Shown: positions 39,469 to 47,780 of the stretch, in pieces
Numbering within the stretch: position 1 is the first letter of the stretch
Layout of the letters: every line of letters begins with the position of its first letter
Assembly (NCBI RefSeq): GCF_000820025.1
Contig: NZ_CDBI01000033.1
Coordinates: forward strand, 1 to 49,524
Reading direction: 5' to 3'
DNA from: Aeromonas popoffii
GTDB taxonomy: Bacteria; Pseudomonadota; Gammaproteobacteria; Enterobacterales; Aeromonadaceae
Length of the DNA: 49,524 nt
Notes under the pieces: generated by a model
Told to the model about the DNA's origin: nothing
The model's database searches: none
The model's input: only the letters and a program-made list of their open reading frames with translations
Translations under genes and position numbers: made by a program

Positions 39469-40733
39469 TAGGGCTCTTTCGTCCACGGACTCAGCGGCTA
39501 ACCTTGCGACAGAGTCTGGGACGCACCCATATGGTTACGTCCCTGACCGCTGTCTGTATGGCCGGTGTGCTGTTGACCGGTATCGCACTGCTGGCTTTGC
39601 GTCTCTATGCGGATCACAACCTGGAGCTGGTGGCGCGCGCTATCAGTTACACCAGTGAAGCGGCGGTGGTGTTCCATGACGAAGAGGCCGCCAAGGATGC
39701 GTTGCAAGCCATAGTCACCCATGAGGATGTGGCGCAGGCCAGCATCTATCTGCCTTCGGGGCAGCTGCTGGCAAGCTGGCGCCGGGCCATGACCACCCCC
39801 TGGTCGGGGTTGGAGCAGTATCTGGCAAGGCGCATACTGCCGGGCCCGGTCGATCAGCCCATGATGCGGGGTGGGGTGGAGATAGCCCGTATCCATCTGG
39901 TTGGCCACGGCCAGTATCTGCTGCGGTTTCTGCTGCAGACACTGATGGCCATGCTGGTCTGTCTCATCCTCAGTACGCTGGGGGCGCTCTACGTGGCGCG
40001 CTGGATGCAAAACTCCCTCACGGTGCCACTCAAGGAGCTGGCGCAGGTGGCTCACAGTGTCAGGCGTCAGCGCATTCTGGCCATGCGGGTCCCCGAGGCG
40101 CATATCGCCGAGCTGCACGAGCTTGGTCAGGACTTCAACTCCCTGCTCGATGAACTGGAAGCCTGGCAGGCTCATCAGCAGCGGGAGAACGCCAGCCTGC
40201 TGCACCGGGCGACCCACGATGCCTTGACCGGCCTGCCCAATCGTGCTCTTTTCGAGGCTCGTCTGGATCAAGCTGTGACCACGGGGCGCTTGTACGAGGA
40301 GTGTTTCGCGCTGCTCTACCTCGATTGTGATCGCTTCAAACAGATCAACGATACCCTGGGCCATGCCGCCGGCGATGACGTGTTGATCGCCTTGGCCAGA
40401 CGGGTACAACATCAGCTCAGGCCGATGGATCTGGTATGTCGGTTGGGGGGGGACGAGTTTGCCATCCTGTTGACCCCAGTGTTGCAAAAGAGCGAGGTGC
40501 AGGATGTAGTAGCCCGCATCCAGCAGGTCATGGCCGACCCCGTGGTGCTGGGGGATGGTCGCCAGCTGGTGGCGGCCATCAGCATAGGCATAGCCCTCTA
40601 TCCGGATCAGGGGTTGACCGCGGCTGAGCTGTTGCAGCAGGCCGATCATGCCATGTACCAATCCAAACGGCTGCGTCGGGAGCTTGCACGCCAAGACCCG
40701 CTGGCGTTCGATGTGTCTGCAGAGGAAAAATAA
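39465..40733 (+). CDS. yfiN: YfiN-type membrane diguanylate cyclase
   Basis: A 422-residue inner-membrane protein. A first helix (VTSLTAVCMAGVLLTGIALL), a periplasmic CHASE8-like domain (about 50-145, ISYTSEAAVVFHDEEAAKDA), a second helix (LLQTLMAMLVCLILSTLGAL), a HAMP region and a GGDEF domain. GGDEF is intact at about 328-332 in RLGGDEFAIL, and RPMD just before it is the RxxD inhibition site. It should make cyclic di-GMP and be held off by YfiR. Middle gene of yfiRNB; a 2-base gap precedes yfiB. Confidence 0.9.
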   Translation: MIGLFRPRTQRLTLRQSLGRTHMVTSLTAVCMAGVLLTGIALLALRLYADHNLELVARAISYTSEAAVVFHDEEAAKDALQAIVTHEDVAQASIYLPSGQLLASWRRAMTTPWSGLEQYLARRILPGPVDQPMMRGGVEIARIHLVGHGQYLLRFLLQTLMAMLVCLILSTLGALYVARWMQNSLTVPLKELAQVAHSVRRQRILAMRVPEAHIAELHELGQDFNSLLDELEAWQAHQQRENASLLHRATHDALTGLPNRALFEARLDQAVTTGRLYEECFALLYLDCDRFKQINDTLGHAAGDDVLIALARRVQHQLRPMDLVCRLGGDEFAILLTPVLQKSEVQDVVARIQQVMADPVVLGDGRQLVAAISIGIALYPDQGLTAAELLQQADHAMYQSKRLRRELARQDPLAFDVSAEEK

Positions 40734-40735
40734 TA

Positions 40736-41224
40736 ATGAAGATCCATGTCCTGATGAAAACCGGCCTGATTGGCCTGCTGTTGGGCGTGCTGGTGGGTTG
40801 CCAAAGCGCCCCTCACGGCCTGACGGCAGAGCAGATCGCTGTCCTCAAGGAGCAGGGCTTTCGCCTGACCGATGAGGGCTGGACGCTGGACTTCTCCAAC
40901 CGGGTGCTGTTTGCCACCAACGTGGGGGACCTCAACCCCAAGACTCGAGTTCTGGTAGAAAAACTGGGCAAAACCTTGCTGGGTGCCGGCCTGAACAAGG
41001 CACGGATTGATGGTCACACTGATGCCAGCGGACGTGAGCTCTACAACGACCAGCTCTCCTTTGAACGGGCGAAATCGGTGGCCGAGGTGCTGGTGTCGGT
41101 GGGCATGCAGCCGGCCAATCTGGACATCCGTGGTCGCGGTGAGCGGGATCCGGTGGCAGACAACAACACCGCTGCCGGGCGGGCCGAAAACCGCCGCGTT
41201 GCCATTGTCATCAGCAACGAATAA
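40736..41224 (+). CDS. yfiB: YfiB-type OmpA-like outer-membrane lipoprotein
   Basis: A 162-residue lipoprotein: signal and lipobox LVGC (Cys22), then a C-terminal OmpA domain that binds peptidoglycan (IDGHTDASGRELYNDQLSFE, RGRGERDPVADNNTAAGRAE, NRRVAIVI). In Pseudomonas YfiB captures YfiR at the outer membrane and so frees YfiN. The order R-N-B and the tight spacing support the same role here. Last gene of the operon, before a bidirectional terminator. Confidence 0.88.
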   Translation: MKIHVLMKTGLIGLLLGVLVGCQSAPHGLTAEQIAVLKEQGFRLTDEGWTLDFSNRVLFATNVGDLNPKTRVLVEKLGKTLLGAGLNKARIDGHTDASGRELYNDQLSFERAKSVAEVLVSVGMQPANLDIRGRGERDPVADNNTAAGRAENRRVAIVISNE

Positions 41225-41238
41225 GCCGGTTATGTGGA

Positions 41239-41271
41239 TAAAAAAAGAGCGCCATAAGGCGCTCTTTTTTG
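41239..41271. terminator. Bidirectional terminator between yfiB and the TerC-family gene
   Basis: AAAAAAAGAGCGCC, ATAA, GGCGCTCTTTTTT is a strong hairpin with A and T runs on either side, between two convergent genes. Confidence 0.92.
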
Positions 41272-41283
41272 TGGTTCTGGCAT

Positions 41284-42015
41284 TTACTGCTCGAACTTTT
41301 CGCGGTCGTGGTGACTGCGCAGGCGGATGTTGATCATCTCCACCGTCAGCGAGAAGGCCATGGCGAAGTAGATGTAACCCTTGGGAATGTGCACATTCAT
41401 CCCCTCGGCCATCAGGGCGAAACCCACCAGGGTGAGGAAGGAGAGGGCCAGCATTTTGATGGTGGGATGGGCATCGACGAAATCACCGATGGATTTGGCG
41501 GCAAACATCATGATGAAGACGGCGATCATGATGGCCAGCACCATGACAGGCACGTGATCGGCCATGCCGACGGCGGTGATCACCGAGTCGAGGCTGAACA
41601 CGATGTCCAGAATGGCGATCTGGATCAGGGTGCTGATAAAGCCCGAGGCCGCTTTGCTGACGCTCTGTGGCTCGGCTGCCCCTTCCAGGGTGACGTGGAT
41701 CTCGTGGGCACTCTTGCCGATGAGGAATAAGCCCCCCAGCAACAGGATCAGGTCGCGGCCGGAGATGGCTTCACCCAGCACGGTGAACAGTGGTTCGGTC
41801 AGGCGCATCACCCAGGCGAGCGACAGCAGCAGCAGGATCCGGGTACCCATGGCGAGCCCCAGACCCAGAATACGCGCTTTCTGACGCTGCGCCTCCGGCA
41901 GGCGACCCACCAGGATGGAGATAAAGATGATGTTGTCGATACCCAGCACGATCTCGAGCAGGGTCAGGGTCGCGAGCGCAACCCAGGCAGAGGGATCAAG
42001 AACCCATTCCAGCAT
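41284..42015 (-). CDS. TerC family membrane protein (YgdQ-like)
   Basis: A 243-residue inner-membrane protein with about seven helices. The TerC marks are LEIVLGIDNIIFISIL and the second inverted-repeat copy LDIVFSLDSVITAVGM, both with acidic residues inside helices that probably bind a metal ion. TerC relatives (Alx, MeeF) export manganese; YgdQ itself is uncharacterised. Length and ending fit E. coli YgdQ (237). It stands alone. Confidence 0.88.
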   Translation of the reverse strand: MLEWVLDPSAWVALATLTLLEIVLGIDNIIFISILVGRLPEAQRQKARILGLGLAMGTRILLLLSLAWVMRLTEPLFTVLGEAISGRDLILLLGGLFLIGKSAHEIHVTLEGAAEPQSVSKAASGFISTLIQIAILDIVFSLDSVITAVGMADHVPVMVLAIMIAVFIMMFAAKSIGDFVDAHPTIKMLALSFLTLVGFALMAEGMNVHIPKGYIYFAMAFSLTVEMINIRLRSHHDREKFEQ

Positions 42016-42123
42016 GATTGAACCTTGGTTAAAAAATTGAAGCTGCGCATTCTAGCAGTCACCACTTGGCTTGTCCCTGCGCCTTGAAAAGATAAAATGG
42101 CGGGCGATGTTAGGGAGAAATCT

Positions 42124-43239
42124 ATGTTTCGTTTAGGGCTCATCATTAACCCGGTCGCCGGTATTGGCGGCGCGGTCGGTCTCAAGGGCAGTGACGGCAT
42201 GGTCGCCGAGGCGCTGGCGCTGGGTGCCGTGCCCAGGGCGCAGGCGCGGGCGCGGCAGGCCCTGTTGCCCCTGTGCGATCTGGTCGACTCATTCGAGCTG
42301 TTGACAGTGGCAGGAGAGATGGGGGAGACGGTGGCCCGCTCTCTGGGGCTGCCTTGTCGGGTCATCTATCAACCTGCCGGGGAGATGACCTCTGCCGATG
42401 ATACCCGCCACGCCGCCGAGCTGATGCGCGAAGCCGGGGTCGATCTGTTGCTGTTCGCCGGTGGCGATGGCACGGCGCGCGACATCTGTGCCGCCGTGGG
42501 GGAGTCGTGCCATGTGCTCGGCATCCCCGCGGGTTGTAAAATTCACTCCGGCGTTTATGGGGTGACGCCAGCAGCCAGCGGTCGGGTGGTGGCGCGAATG
42601 ATCGCTGGCGAATTGCTCAGCCTGATGGATGGCGAGGTGCGCGATATTGATGAAGCGGCATTCCGGTTGGGCAAGGTGCGGGCTCGCCACTATGGCCAGC
42701 TGCTGGTGCCCGGCGATCTGCGCTATGTGCAGGCGGTCAAACAGGGGGGCAAGGAGTCCGAAGAGCTGGTGCTGGCGGATCTCGCCGCCGGTGTGGTGGA
42801 GCAGATGGAGCCCGAGACCCTCTATCTGATGGGCTCTGGCAGCACGGTGGCGGCCTGCATGGCCGAGCTGGGTCTGGAAAATACCTTGCTCGGTGTGGAT
42901 CTGGTGGAAAATGGCCGACTTATCGGGCAGGATCTCAGCGCCGCCGAGATCCTGACCCGGATCCGTGGCCGTCGCTGCCGACTGATCATGACCCTGATAG
43001 GCGGACAGGGACATCTGCTCGGACGCGGAAATCAGCAATTGAGTCCAGAGGTGATTCGGTGTGTCGGGCTGGAGCATATCCAGGTACTGGCAACCAAAGC
43101 CAAGCTGGCCGCTCTCGCGGGCAGGCCGCTGCTGGTGGACACCGATGATCCGCAATTGAACCGGGCGTTGTGTGGTTATCTGCGCATAACCACGGGATAT
43201 AAGGATCAGGTCATCTACCCGGTGGCCAGCCCGGAATAG
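42124..43239 (+). CDS. ATP-NAD kinase family protein (AcoX-like)
   Basis: A 371-residue protein of COG3199. The N-terminal FRLGLIINPVAGIGGAVGLK and the nucleotide motif LLLFAGGDGTARDI (GGDGT) mark the NAD-kinase/diacylglycerol-kinase fold. IPAGCKIHSGVYGVTP and LMGSGSTVAACMAELGLENT are typical for the subgroup. The substrate is not known; true NAD kinase (NadK) is a different, shorter branch. Start ATG 42124 has GGGAGA 7 bases upstream. Confidence 0.85.
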   Translation: MFRLGLIINPVAGIGGAVGLKGSDGMVAEALALGAVPRAQARARQALLPLCDLVDSFELLTVAGEMGETVARSLGLPCRVIYQPAGEMTSADDTRHAAELMREAGVDLLLFAGGDGTARDICAAVGESCHVLGIPAGCKIHSGVYGVTPAASGRVVARMIAGELLSLMDGEVRDIDEAAFRLGKVRARHYGQLLVPGDLRYVQAVKQGGKESEELVLADLAAGVVEQMEPETLYLMGSGSTVAACMAELGLENTLLGVDLVENGRLIGQDLSAAEILTRIRGRRCRLIMTLIGGQGHLLGRGNQQLSPEVIRCVGLEHIQVLATKAKLAALAGRPLLVDTDDPQLNRALCGYLRITTGYKDQVIYPVASPE

Positions 43240-43361
43240 GACGCCAAGGACGCTGTTGGCCTGGCGCCAGAGAGCTGCAATCAACCGGATTGCGGTTCCA
43301 CTCCCCCGAATAATTTGCCGGCAATTTTTTGCCTGCCACGCTGGAAATGAGGCTGCGTTAC

Positions 43362-43640
43362 ATGACGATTCACGATTTTGAGCACACGTTGTTGGGACTG
43401 ATCGACAGCATGGTTGCCACGGCGACCGAGGATGAGCTGTTTGCCGGTGGCTACCTGCGAGGTCATATCTCGCTGGCGGTTGCCCGGGCCGAGCTGGAAG
43501 GCAAGACCCTGCTGCGGGACGTCAAGAGCTATGTGTTGCGCAGCCTCAACGAGGCGATTTTGCAAGGTGAACTCTCCGAAGAGGATGAGACCCTGGTACA
43601 GGCAATGTGGATTCGTTTGCAGCAACACGCAGAAGCTTGA
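43362..43640 (+). CDS. yfcL: YfcL family protein
   Basis: A 92-residue cytosolic protein. The block ATEDELFAGGYLRGHISLAVARAE and EGELSEEDETLV-like C-terminal helix match E. coli YfcL. No function is established for the family. Start chosen at ATG 43362 (MTIHDFEHTLLGLIDS); two upstream ATGs in frame are possible. Confidence 0.85.
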   Translation: MTIHDFEHTLLGLIDSMVATATEDELFAGGYLRGHISLAVARAELEGKTLLRDVKSYVLRSLNEAILQGELSEEDETLVQAMWIRLQQHAEA

Positions 43641-43737
43641 TCGGATACACAATTCAAACTGAAGTGTGAGTTTATTCTTCCCTGAAGTTAGTGAAAGGTT
43701 AATAATAAGTTTCGCCTTTTGTTTCAGGGATTAAACT

Positions 43738-45402
43738 ATGGCCTCCGCCTCACGCATTGCCAATAAACTGCCGCTCGAGATGCTCTATCACTGGGAGCGG
43801 CAGTGTTCTGATCGAACCTACCTGCGTCAAACTATCAACCGCGAATATGTCGACTTCACCTGGGGTGAAGTGGCCGATGAAGCGCGGCGAATGGTGACGG
43901 CCTTGCGTCACCTCGGTCTGGTGCCCGGTGACAAGGTAGCGCTGCTCTCCAAGAACTGCGCCCAGTGGTTTATCGCCGATCTGGCGATGCAGATGGGGCA
44001 GTATGTGAGCGTGCCCATCTATCCGACCGCCAACGTCGACACCATCGAATATGTGCTGCGCCACAGCGAGGCCAAGGCGATCTTCGTCGGCAAGCTGGAT
44101 GACTGGAAGAGTCAGGAGACTGGCGTGCCCGCCGATCTGCTGCGCATCGCCTTCCCCTACGACACCATGCCTGCCAGCCACCAGTGGGACGATCTGCTGG
44201 AAGCGCACGAGCCCATCCCCGACAGTCCGGTCCAGTCCCCTGACTCCCTGCTGAGTCTGGTCTACACCTCGGGCAGTACCGGCAAGCCGAAAGGGGCCAT
44301 GCTGAGCGTCGAGCGTTACGCCTGGTCGTGCGAGAAGCTGGTGGAGACGGTGGGGCTGAGCCAGGCTGATCGGGGCTTCTCCTACCTGCCGCTAGCCCAC
44401 ATTACCGAGCGGGTTTATATCTATGGCGGCAGCCTCTATGGCGGCGCCACTATCGCCTTCCCCGAATCCCTCGACACCTTTATCGATGACGTCAAACGTT
44501 GCCGTCCCACTGTCTTTATCTCTGTGCCCCGGCTGTGGGCCATGTTCCGCATCAAGATCCACGAGAAGCTGCCACAGAAGAAGCTCGCATTGCTGCTCAA
44601 GATCCCGCTCATTTCGGGCCTTATCAAACGCAAGCTGCAAAAGGGACTGGGGCTGGATCAGGCGCGGGTGCTGGGCTGCGGTTCGGCGCCGGTCTCTCCT
44701 GCGCTGCTGCAGTGGTATCTGAGCATCGGCCTCAAGGTGACCGAAGCCTGGGGCATGACCGAGAACCACGCCTATTCCACCATCAACTACCCGTTTCGCG
44801 CCGACAAGATCGGTACCGTCGGCAAGGCGGGTCTTGGTGTCACCATCAAGATCTCCGAGGAGGGGGAGATCCTCTGCCGCTGCGAGGGGATGATGCTGGG
44901 TTACTACAAGGATCCCGAGCACAGTGCCGAGGCCATTGACGGTGATGGCTGGCTCCACACCGGTGACATGGGCAAGCTGGACAGGGAAGGTTACCTCACC
45001 ATCACGGGCCGGATGAAGGACGTGTTCAAGACCGCCAAGGGCAAGTACGTGGCGCCTGTGCCCATCGAGGGGCTGCTGGGGCAGGAGCCCATCATAGAGC
45101 AGCTGTGCGTGATTGGTTACGGCATGCCCCAGCCCATCGCGCTGGTGCAACTGGCCGAGAGCGCCATGAAGGAGAGTCGGGATGCCATCAACGCCCAGCT
45201 GGAGGCGGCGCGTAACCGGGTGAACGAGCAGCTGGAGTCCCATGCCAAAATTCGTGGCATTCTGGTGGTGAAGAGCCCCTGGAACATAGAGAACGGCGTA
45301 CTCACCCCCACCATGAAGATCCGCCGCCACCTGCTGGAGCAGAAATACGCGGACATCGGCGAGGCCTGGTCCTCCTCCCAGAGCATCATCTGGGAATCCT
45401 GA
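43738..45402 (+). CDS. AMP-binding long-chain acyl-CoA synthetase family protein
   Basis: A 554-residue ANL-family enzyme that would activate a fatty acid to acyl-AMP and then acyl-CoA (COG1022 type). The P-loop is LVYTSGSTGKPKGAMLS; further core motifs are EAWGMTENHAYS, DGWLHTGDMGKLDREGYL and TGRMKDVFKTAKGKYVAP with the hinge, and a C-terminal TPTMKIRRHLLEQ bearing the catalytic Lys. It differs from FadD in ending and is closer to the group that handles long or very long chains; the substrate cannot be told from sequence. Confidence 0.88.
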   Translation: MASASRIANKLPLEMLYHWERQCSDRTYLRQTINREYVDFTWGEVADEARRMVTALRHLGLVPGDKVALLSKNCAQWFIADLAMQMGQYVSVPIYPTANVDTIEYVLRHSEAKAIFVGKLDDWKSQETGVPADLLRIAFPYDTMPASHQWDDLLEAHEPIPDSPVQSPDSLLSLVYTSGSTGKPKGAMLSVERYAWSCEKLVETVGLSQADRGFSYLPLAHITERVYIYGGSLYGGATIAFPESLDTFIDDVKRCRPTVFISVPRLWAMFRIKIHEKLPQKKLALLLKIPLISGLIKRKLQKGLGLDQARVLGCGSAPVSPALLQWYLSIGLKVTEAWGMTENHAYSTINYPFRADKIGTVGKAGLGVTIKISEEGEILCRCEGMMLGYYKDPEHSAEAIDGDGWLHTGDMGKLDREGYLTITGRMKDVFKTAKGKYVAPVPIEGLLGQEPIIEQLCVIGYGMPQPIALVQLAESAMKESRDAINAQLEAARNRVNEQLESHAKIRGILVVKSPWNIENGVLTPTMKIRRHLLEQKYADIGEAWSSSQSIIWES

Positions 45403-45422
45403 TCCTAAGCCATCAGCAGAAA

Positions 45423-45455
45423 CAACAAGGGGAGCCGGTGGCTCCCCTTGTTTAT
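45423..45455. terminator. Bidirectional terminator between acyl-CoA synthetase gene and cdd
   Basis: AACAAGGGGAGCC, GGT, GGCTCCCCTTGTTT forms a 13-pair stem between the two convergent genes. Confidence 0.85.
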
Positions 45456-45469
45456 GGGCCTCTTTTACT

Positions 45470-46363
45470 TCAGACGGCCTGGTATTCCAGCTCGACCGAC
45501 CCCAGCGCCTTGAGGGTGGACTGGGCGGAGTCCCGCTGGCTGATCTGGCCGTTTTTGCTCTCCAGCAGCACGGCGCGACGGAGGGTAGCGAGATCTTCAC
45601 CGTTTAGCACCGCATGGGCGCAGGCCATCTGCATTGGCGGCAGGCTCGGGTTGAAGGCGGCGTTCTCGGCGTAGCGACCGCAGAAGAGGCGGCCATCGGC
45701 AAATTGCAGCGCCACCGCGGCATAGCCCTGACTGTAGGGGGCGTAGCTTTGGCGGGCGGCGGCCAGTGCGGCCTGCCAGAGCGGATCCTCGCTCTCGAGC
45801 ATCAGCTCATCATGGGCTTGCGGGCTCATCAGGGCATCCGTGATGTCGAGATCCGCCGGCCCGAACGAGTGGGGCAGGAAGGATTGCAGGGCGCTCAGGT
45901 CATCCGGCAGAGAGACTTTCAGGATCTTGGCCGTGCTCAGCTCATTCATGAACTGGCGGCAGTGGCCGCAGGGGGTGTAATTGACCGTGATCTCGCTGAT
46001 CCCTGTCTCACCGCCCAGCCAGGCGTTGGAGATGGCGGACTGCTCGGCATGAACCGAGTGGAACAGCCCTTGGCCGGTGAACTCCATGTTGGCGCCGAAA
46101 TACCAGGTGCCGCTCAGGCCACAGGCGATGGCACCGACAAAAAACCTGGAGATGGGGGCCACCGAGCAGGCCGCGGCCAGTGGCAACAGGGCCAGGCGCA
46201 GGGCGCGGTCTTCCAGACCTGTGGCGGCTTTCAGGGTGGTCACTTGCTCAGGGGTAAAACGGGCATTGAACTCGCCGCCCTGTTCGGGATCCAGCATGGG
46301 CAGCAGCACCGCTTTGAGCGGGGCGGGCAGGGAATCGAGTGGCTTGGCAAAACGGGGATGCAT
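45470..46363 (-). CDS. cdd: Cytidine deaminase
   Basis: A 297-residue zinc enzyme (E. coli 294, the large dimeric type) that deaminates cytidine and deoxycytidine to uridine forms for pyrimidine salvage. The active-site SVHAEQSAIS (His105, Glu107) and PCGHCRQF (Cys132, Cys135) hold the zinc; a degenerate second deaminase domain follows. It is downstream of yohJ-yohK as in E. coli, but has its own 186-base control region with CRP-like sites. Confidence 0.97.
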   Translation of the reverse strand: MHPRFAKPLDSLPAPLKAVLLPMLDPEQGGEFNARFTPEQVTTLKAATGLEDRALRLALLPLAAACSVAPISRFFVGAIACGLSGTWYFGANMEFTGQGLFHSVHAEQSAISNAWLGGETGISEITVNYTPCGHCRQFMNELSTAKILKVSLPDDLSALQSFLPHSFGPADLDITDALMSPQAHDELMLESEDPLWQAALAAARQSYAPYSQGYAAVALQFADGRLFCGRYAENAAFNPSLPPMQMACAHAVLNGEDLATLRRAVLLESKNGQISQRDSAQSTLKALGSVELEYQAV

Positions 46364-46420
46364 AGTGTGTCCTCAAAGGCCAATTGGGGGATCATTGTAG
46401 GGAGCAAGCTTGGCAAAATG

Positions 46421-46436
46421 TGTGAGCGTGCTCACG
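46421..46436 (-). promoter_or_regulatory. CRP-like site upstream of cdd
   Basis: TGTGAGCGTGCTCACG matches TGTGA-N6-TCACA at nine of ten key bases, 58 bases before the cdd start. CRP activates cdd in E. coli. Confidence 0.7.
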
Positions 46437-46490
46437 CCCTGACGGGCAAAAGGAGAGGGATGGTAGAGGAAACGTTTGTCTTGCGCAAAC

Positions 46491-46506
46491 TGTGCGTCAG
46501 CTCGCA
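46491..46506 (-). promoter_or_regulatory. Second CRP-like site upstream of cdd
   Basis: TGTGCGTCAGCTCGCA matches the CRP consensus at eight of ten key bases, 70 bases from the first site. Between them GTTTGTCTTGCGCAAAC (46474-46490) is a partly symmetric sequence that could bind CytR. Two CRP sites with CytR between is the known E. coli cdd arrangement. Confidence 0.5.
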
Positions 46507-46549
46507 CTTGGTGGGCCGCAAGGCCCGCACAACAGCAGAAGGGTGAGAC

Positions 46550-47236
46550 TCAATTAAACCAGTGGTAAATGGCAAACAGCAGGGGAGCCACGGCGGCGGT
46601 GAGGATGCCGCACACCACCATGGCGAGCGACGAGAAGGCCCCTTGGGTAATGCCCTTCTCGGCAGAGGTGGCGGTGCCGATGGCATGGGCGCAGGCTCCC
46701 ATGGCCAGTCCCTGGGCCTCGGGGTCGGTCACTCGCATCAGTTTGAGCAGCGGGTAGCCGATGAGGGCGCCTACAATCCCGGTTACCACCACCACGGCTG
46801 CGGCGATGGCCGGAATGCCGCCGAGGGACTGGCTGACGCTCATGGCGAGCGGCGTCGTGATCGATTTGGTGGCGAGCGAGGCCAGCAATGCCGGATCGGC
46901 GCCCATAAAATGACCGATCAGCAGGGTAGTACAGACCGAGATCAAGACGGAGGCCAGCGCACAGATTAGGATGGGCTTGAGCCTGACCTGGATCTGGCGG
47001 GCCTGCTGGTAGAGCGGCAGGGCCAGCGCTACCACGGCGGGTTCCAGCAGCGCCGTGATGGGGCGGGTGCCGCTCTCGTACTGTTCCAGCGGCAGATCAA
47101 GCCAGAGCAGCAGACCTATGATGACGGCGGTGGGCACCAGCACAGGGTTGATGATGGGCCAGGGCAGGCGGCGATAGAGGGGTCTGGTGGCAAAGTAGAG
47201 CGCCAGGGTCAGGGGAATGGCAAGCCAGAAGATCAT
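46550..47236 (-). CDS. yohK: LrgB/CidB family membrane protein YohK
   Basis: A 228-residue inner-membrane protein with many helices. LEPAVVALALPLYQQ, LATKSITTPLAMSVSQSLGG and GACAHAIGTATSAEKG are family signatures. LrgB/CidB proteins were named as antiholin-like and work with LrgA/CidA; plant and bacterial relatives transport pyruvate or glycolate. Start overlaps the yohJ stop (ATGA), so the pair is coupled. Confidence 0.92.
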   Translation of the reverse strand: MIFWLAIPLTLALYFATRPLYRRLPWPIINPVLVPTAVIIGLLLWLDLPLEQYESGTRPITALLEPAVVALALPLYQQARQIQVRLKPILICALASVLISVCTTLLIGHFMGADPALLASLATKSITTPLAMSVSQSLGGIPAIAAAVVVVTGIVGALIGYPLLKLMRVTDPEAQGLAMGACAHAIGTATSAEKGITQGAFSSLAMVVCGILTAAVAPLLFAIYHWFN

Positions 47237-47589
47237 CTGTTCATCCTCTGGTAGAGCCGGCCGACAGTGCCGAGGATCAAGACTATCCCGAGCACTATGC
47301 AGAGCATGATGAGGCCGAAGGATTGGCGCAGCGGCTCCAGCCAGGCCACCAACCCGACCGCCACCGGCACGAACAGCACGCCCATGTGGCGCAGCAGCAG
47401 GCCGGCACCTAACTCGACCCAGTGCAATTTCACCAGTTGCAAGGAGAGCAGCACAAACAGCAGCAACATGCCGATGATGCTGCCGGGGAAGGCGAACGGC
47501 AGTATGGCTGCCAGGGTTTTGCCCGCCAGCAGGCAGGCGACGATGACCATGAAGTCACGAAGGTACAGCAAGGCACGTTGCGCGATCAC
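47233..47589 (-). CDS. yohJ: LrgA/CidA family membrane protein YohJ
   Basis: A 118-residue inner-membrane protein with four helices, holin-like family. FPGSIIGMLLLFVLLSLQLV and MGVLFVPVAVGLVAWLEPL match E. coli YohJ. It forms a two-gene unit with yohK and lies upstream of cdd, as in E. coli. Confidence 0.92.
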   Translation of the reverse strand: MIAQRALLYLRDFMVIVACLLAGKTLAAILPFAFPGSIIGMLLLFVLLSLQLVKLHWVELGAGLLLRHMGVLFVPVAVGLVAWLEPLRQSFGLIMLCIVLGIVLILGTVGRLYQRMNR

Positions 47590-47780
47590 GTGAGCCCCTA
47601 CTTGGTAACTGTGAATGAATGGGCAGTTTACCAGAGAGGCAGGGGCGCGACATTAAAACAATAACAGCTGAAATCGGTTCGTTTGAGGCTGATATTATTG
47701 AGGATTTTCTGACTCGACGGGTTTTTTAAACGACCTGGTTCTGAACTGTTTGTTTTGTTGATGAATAACAAGGAGTAGCC

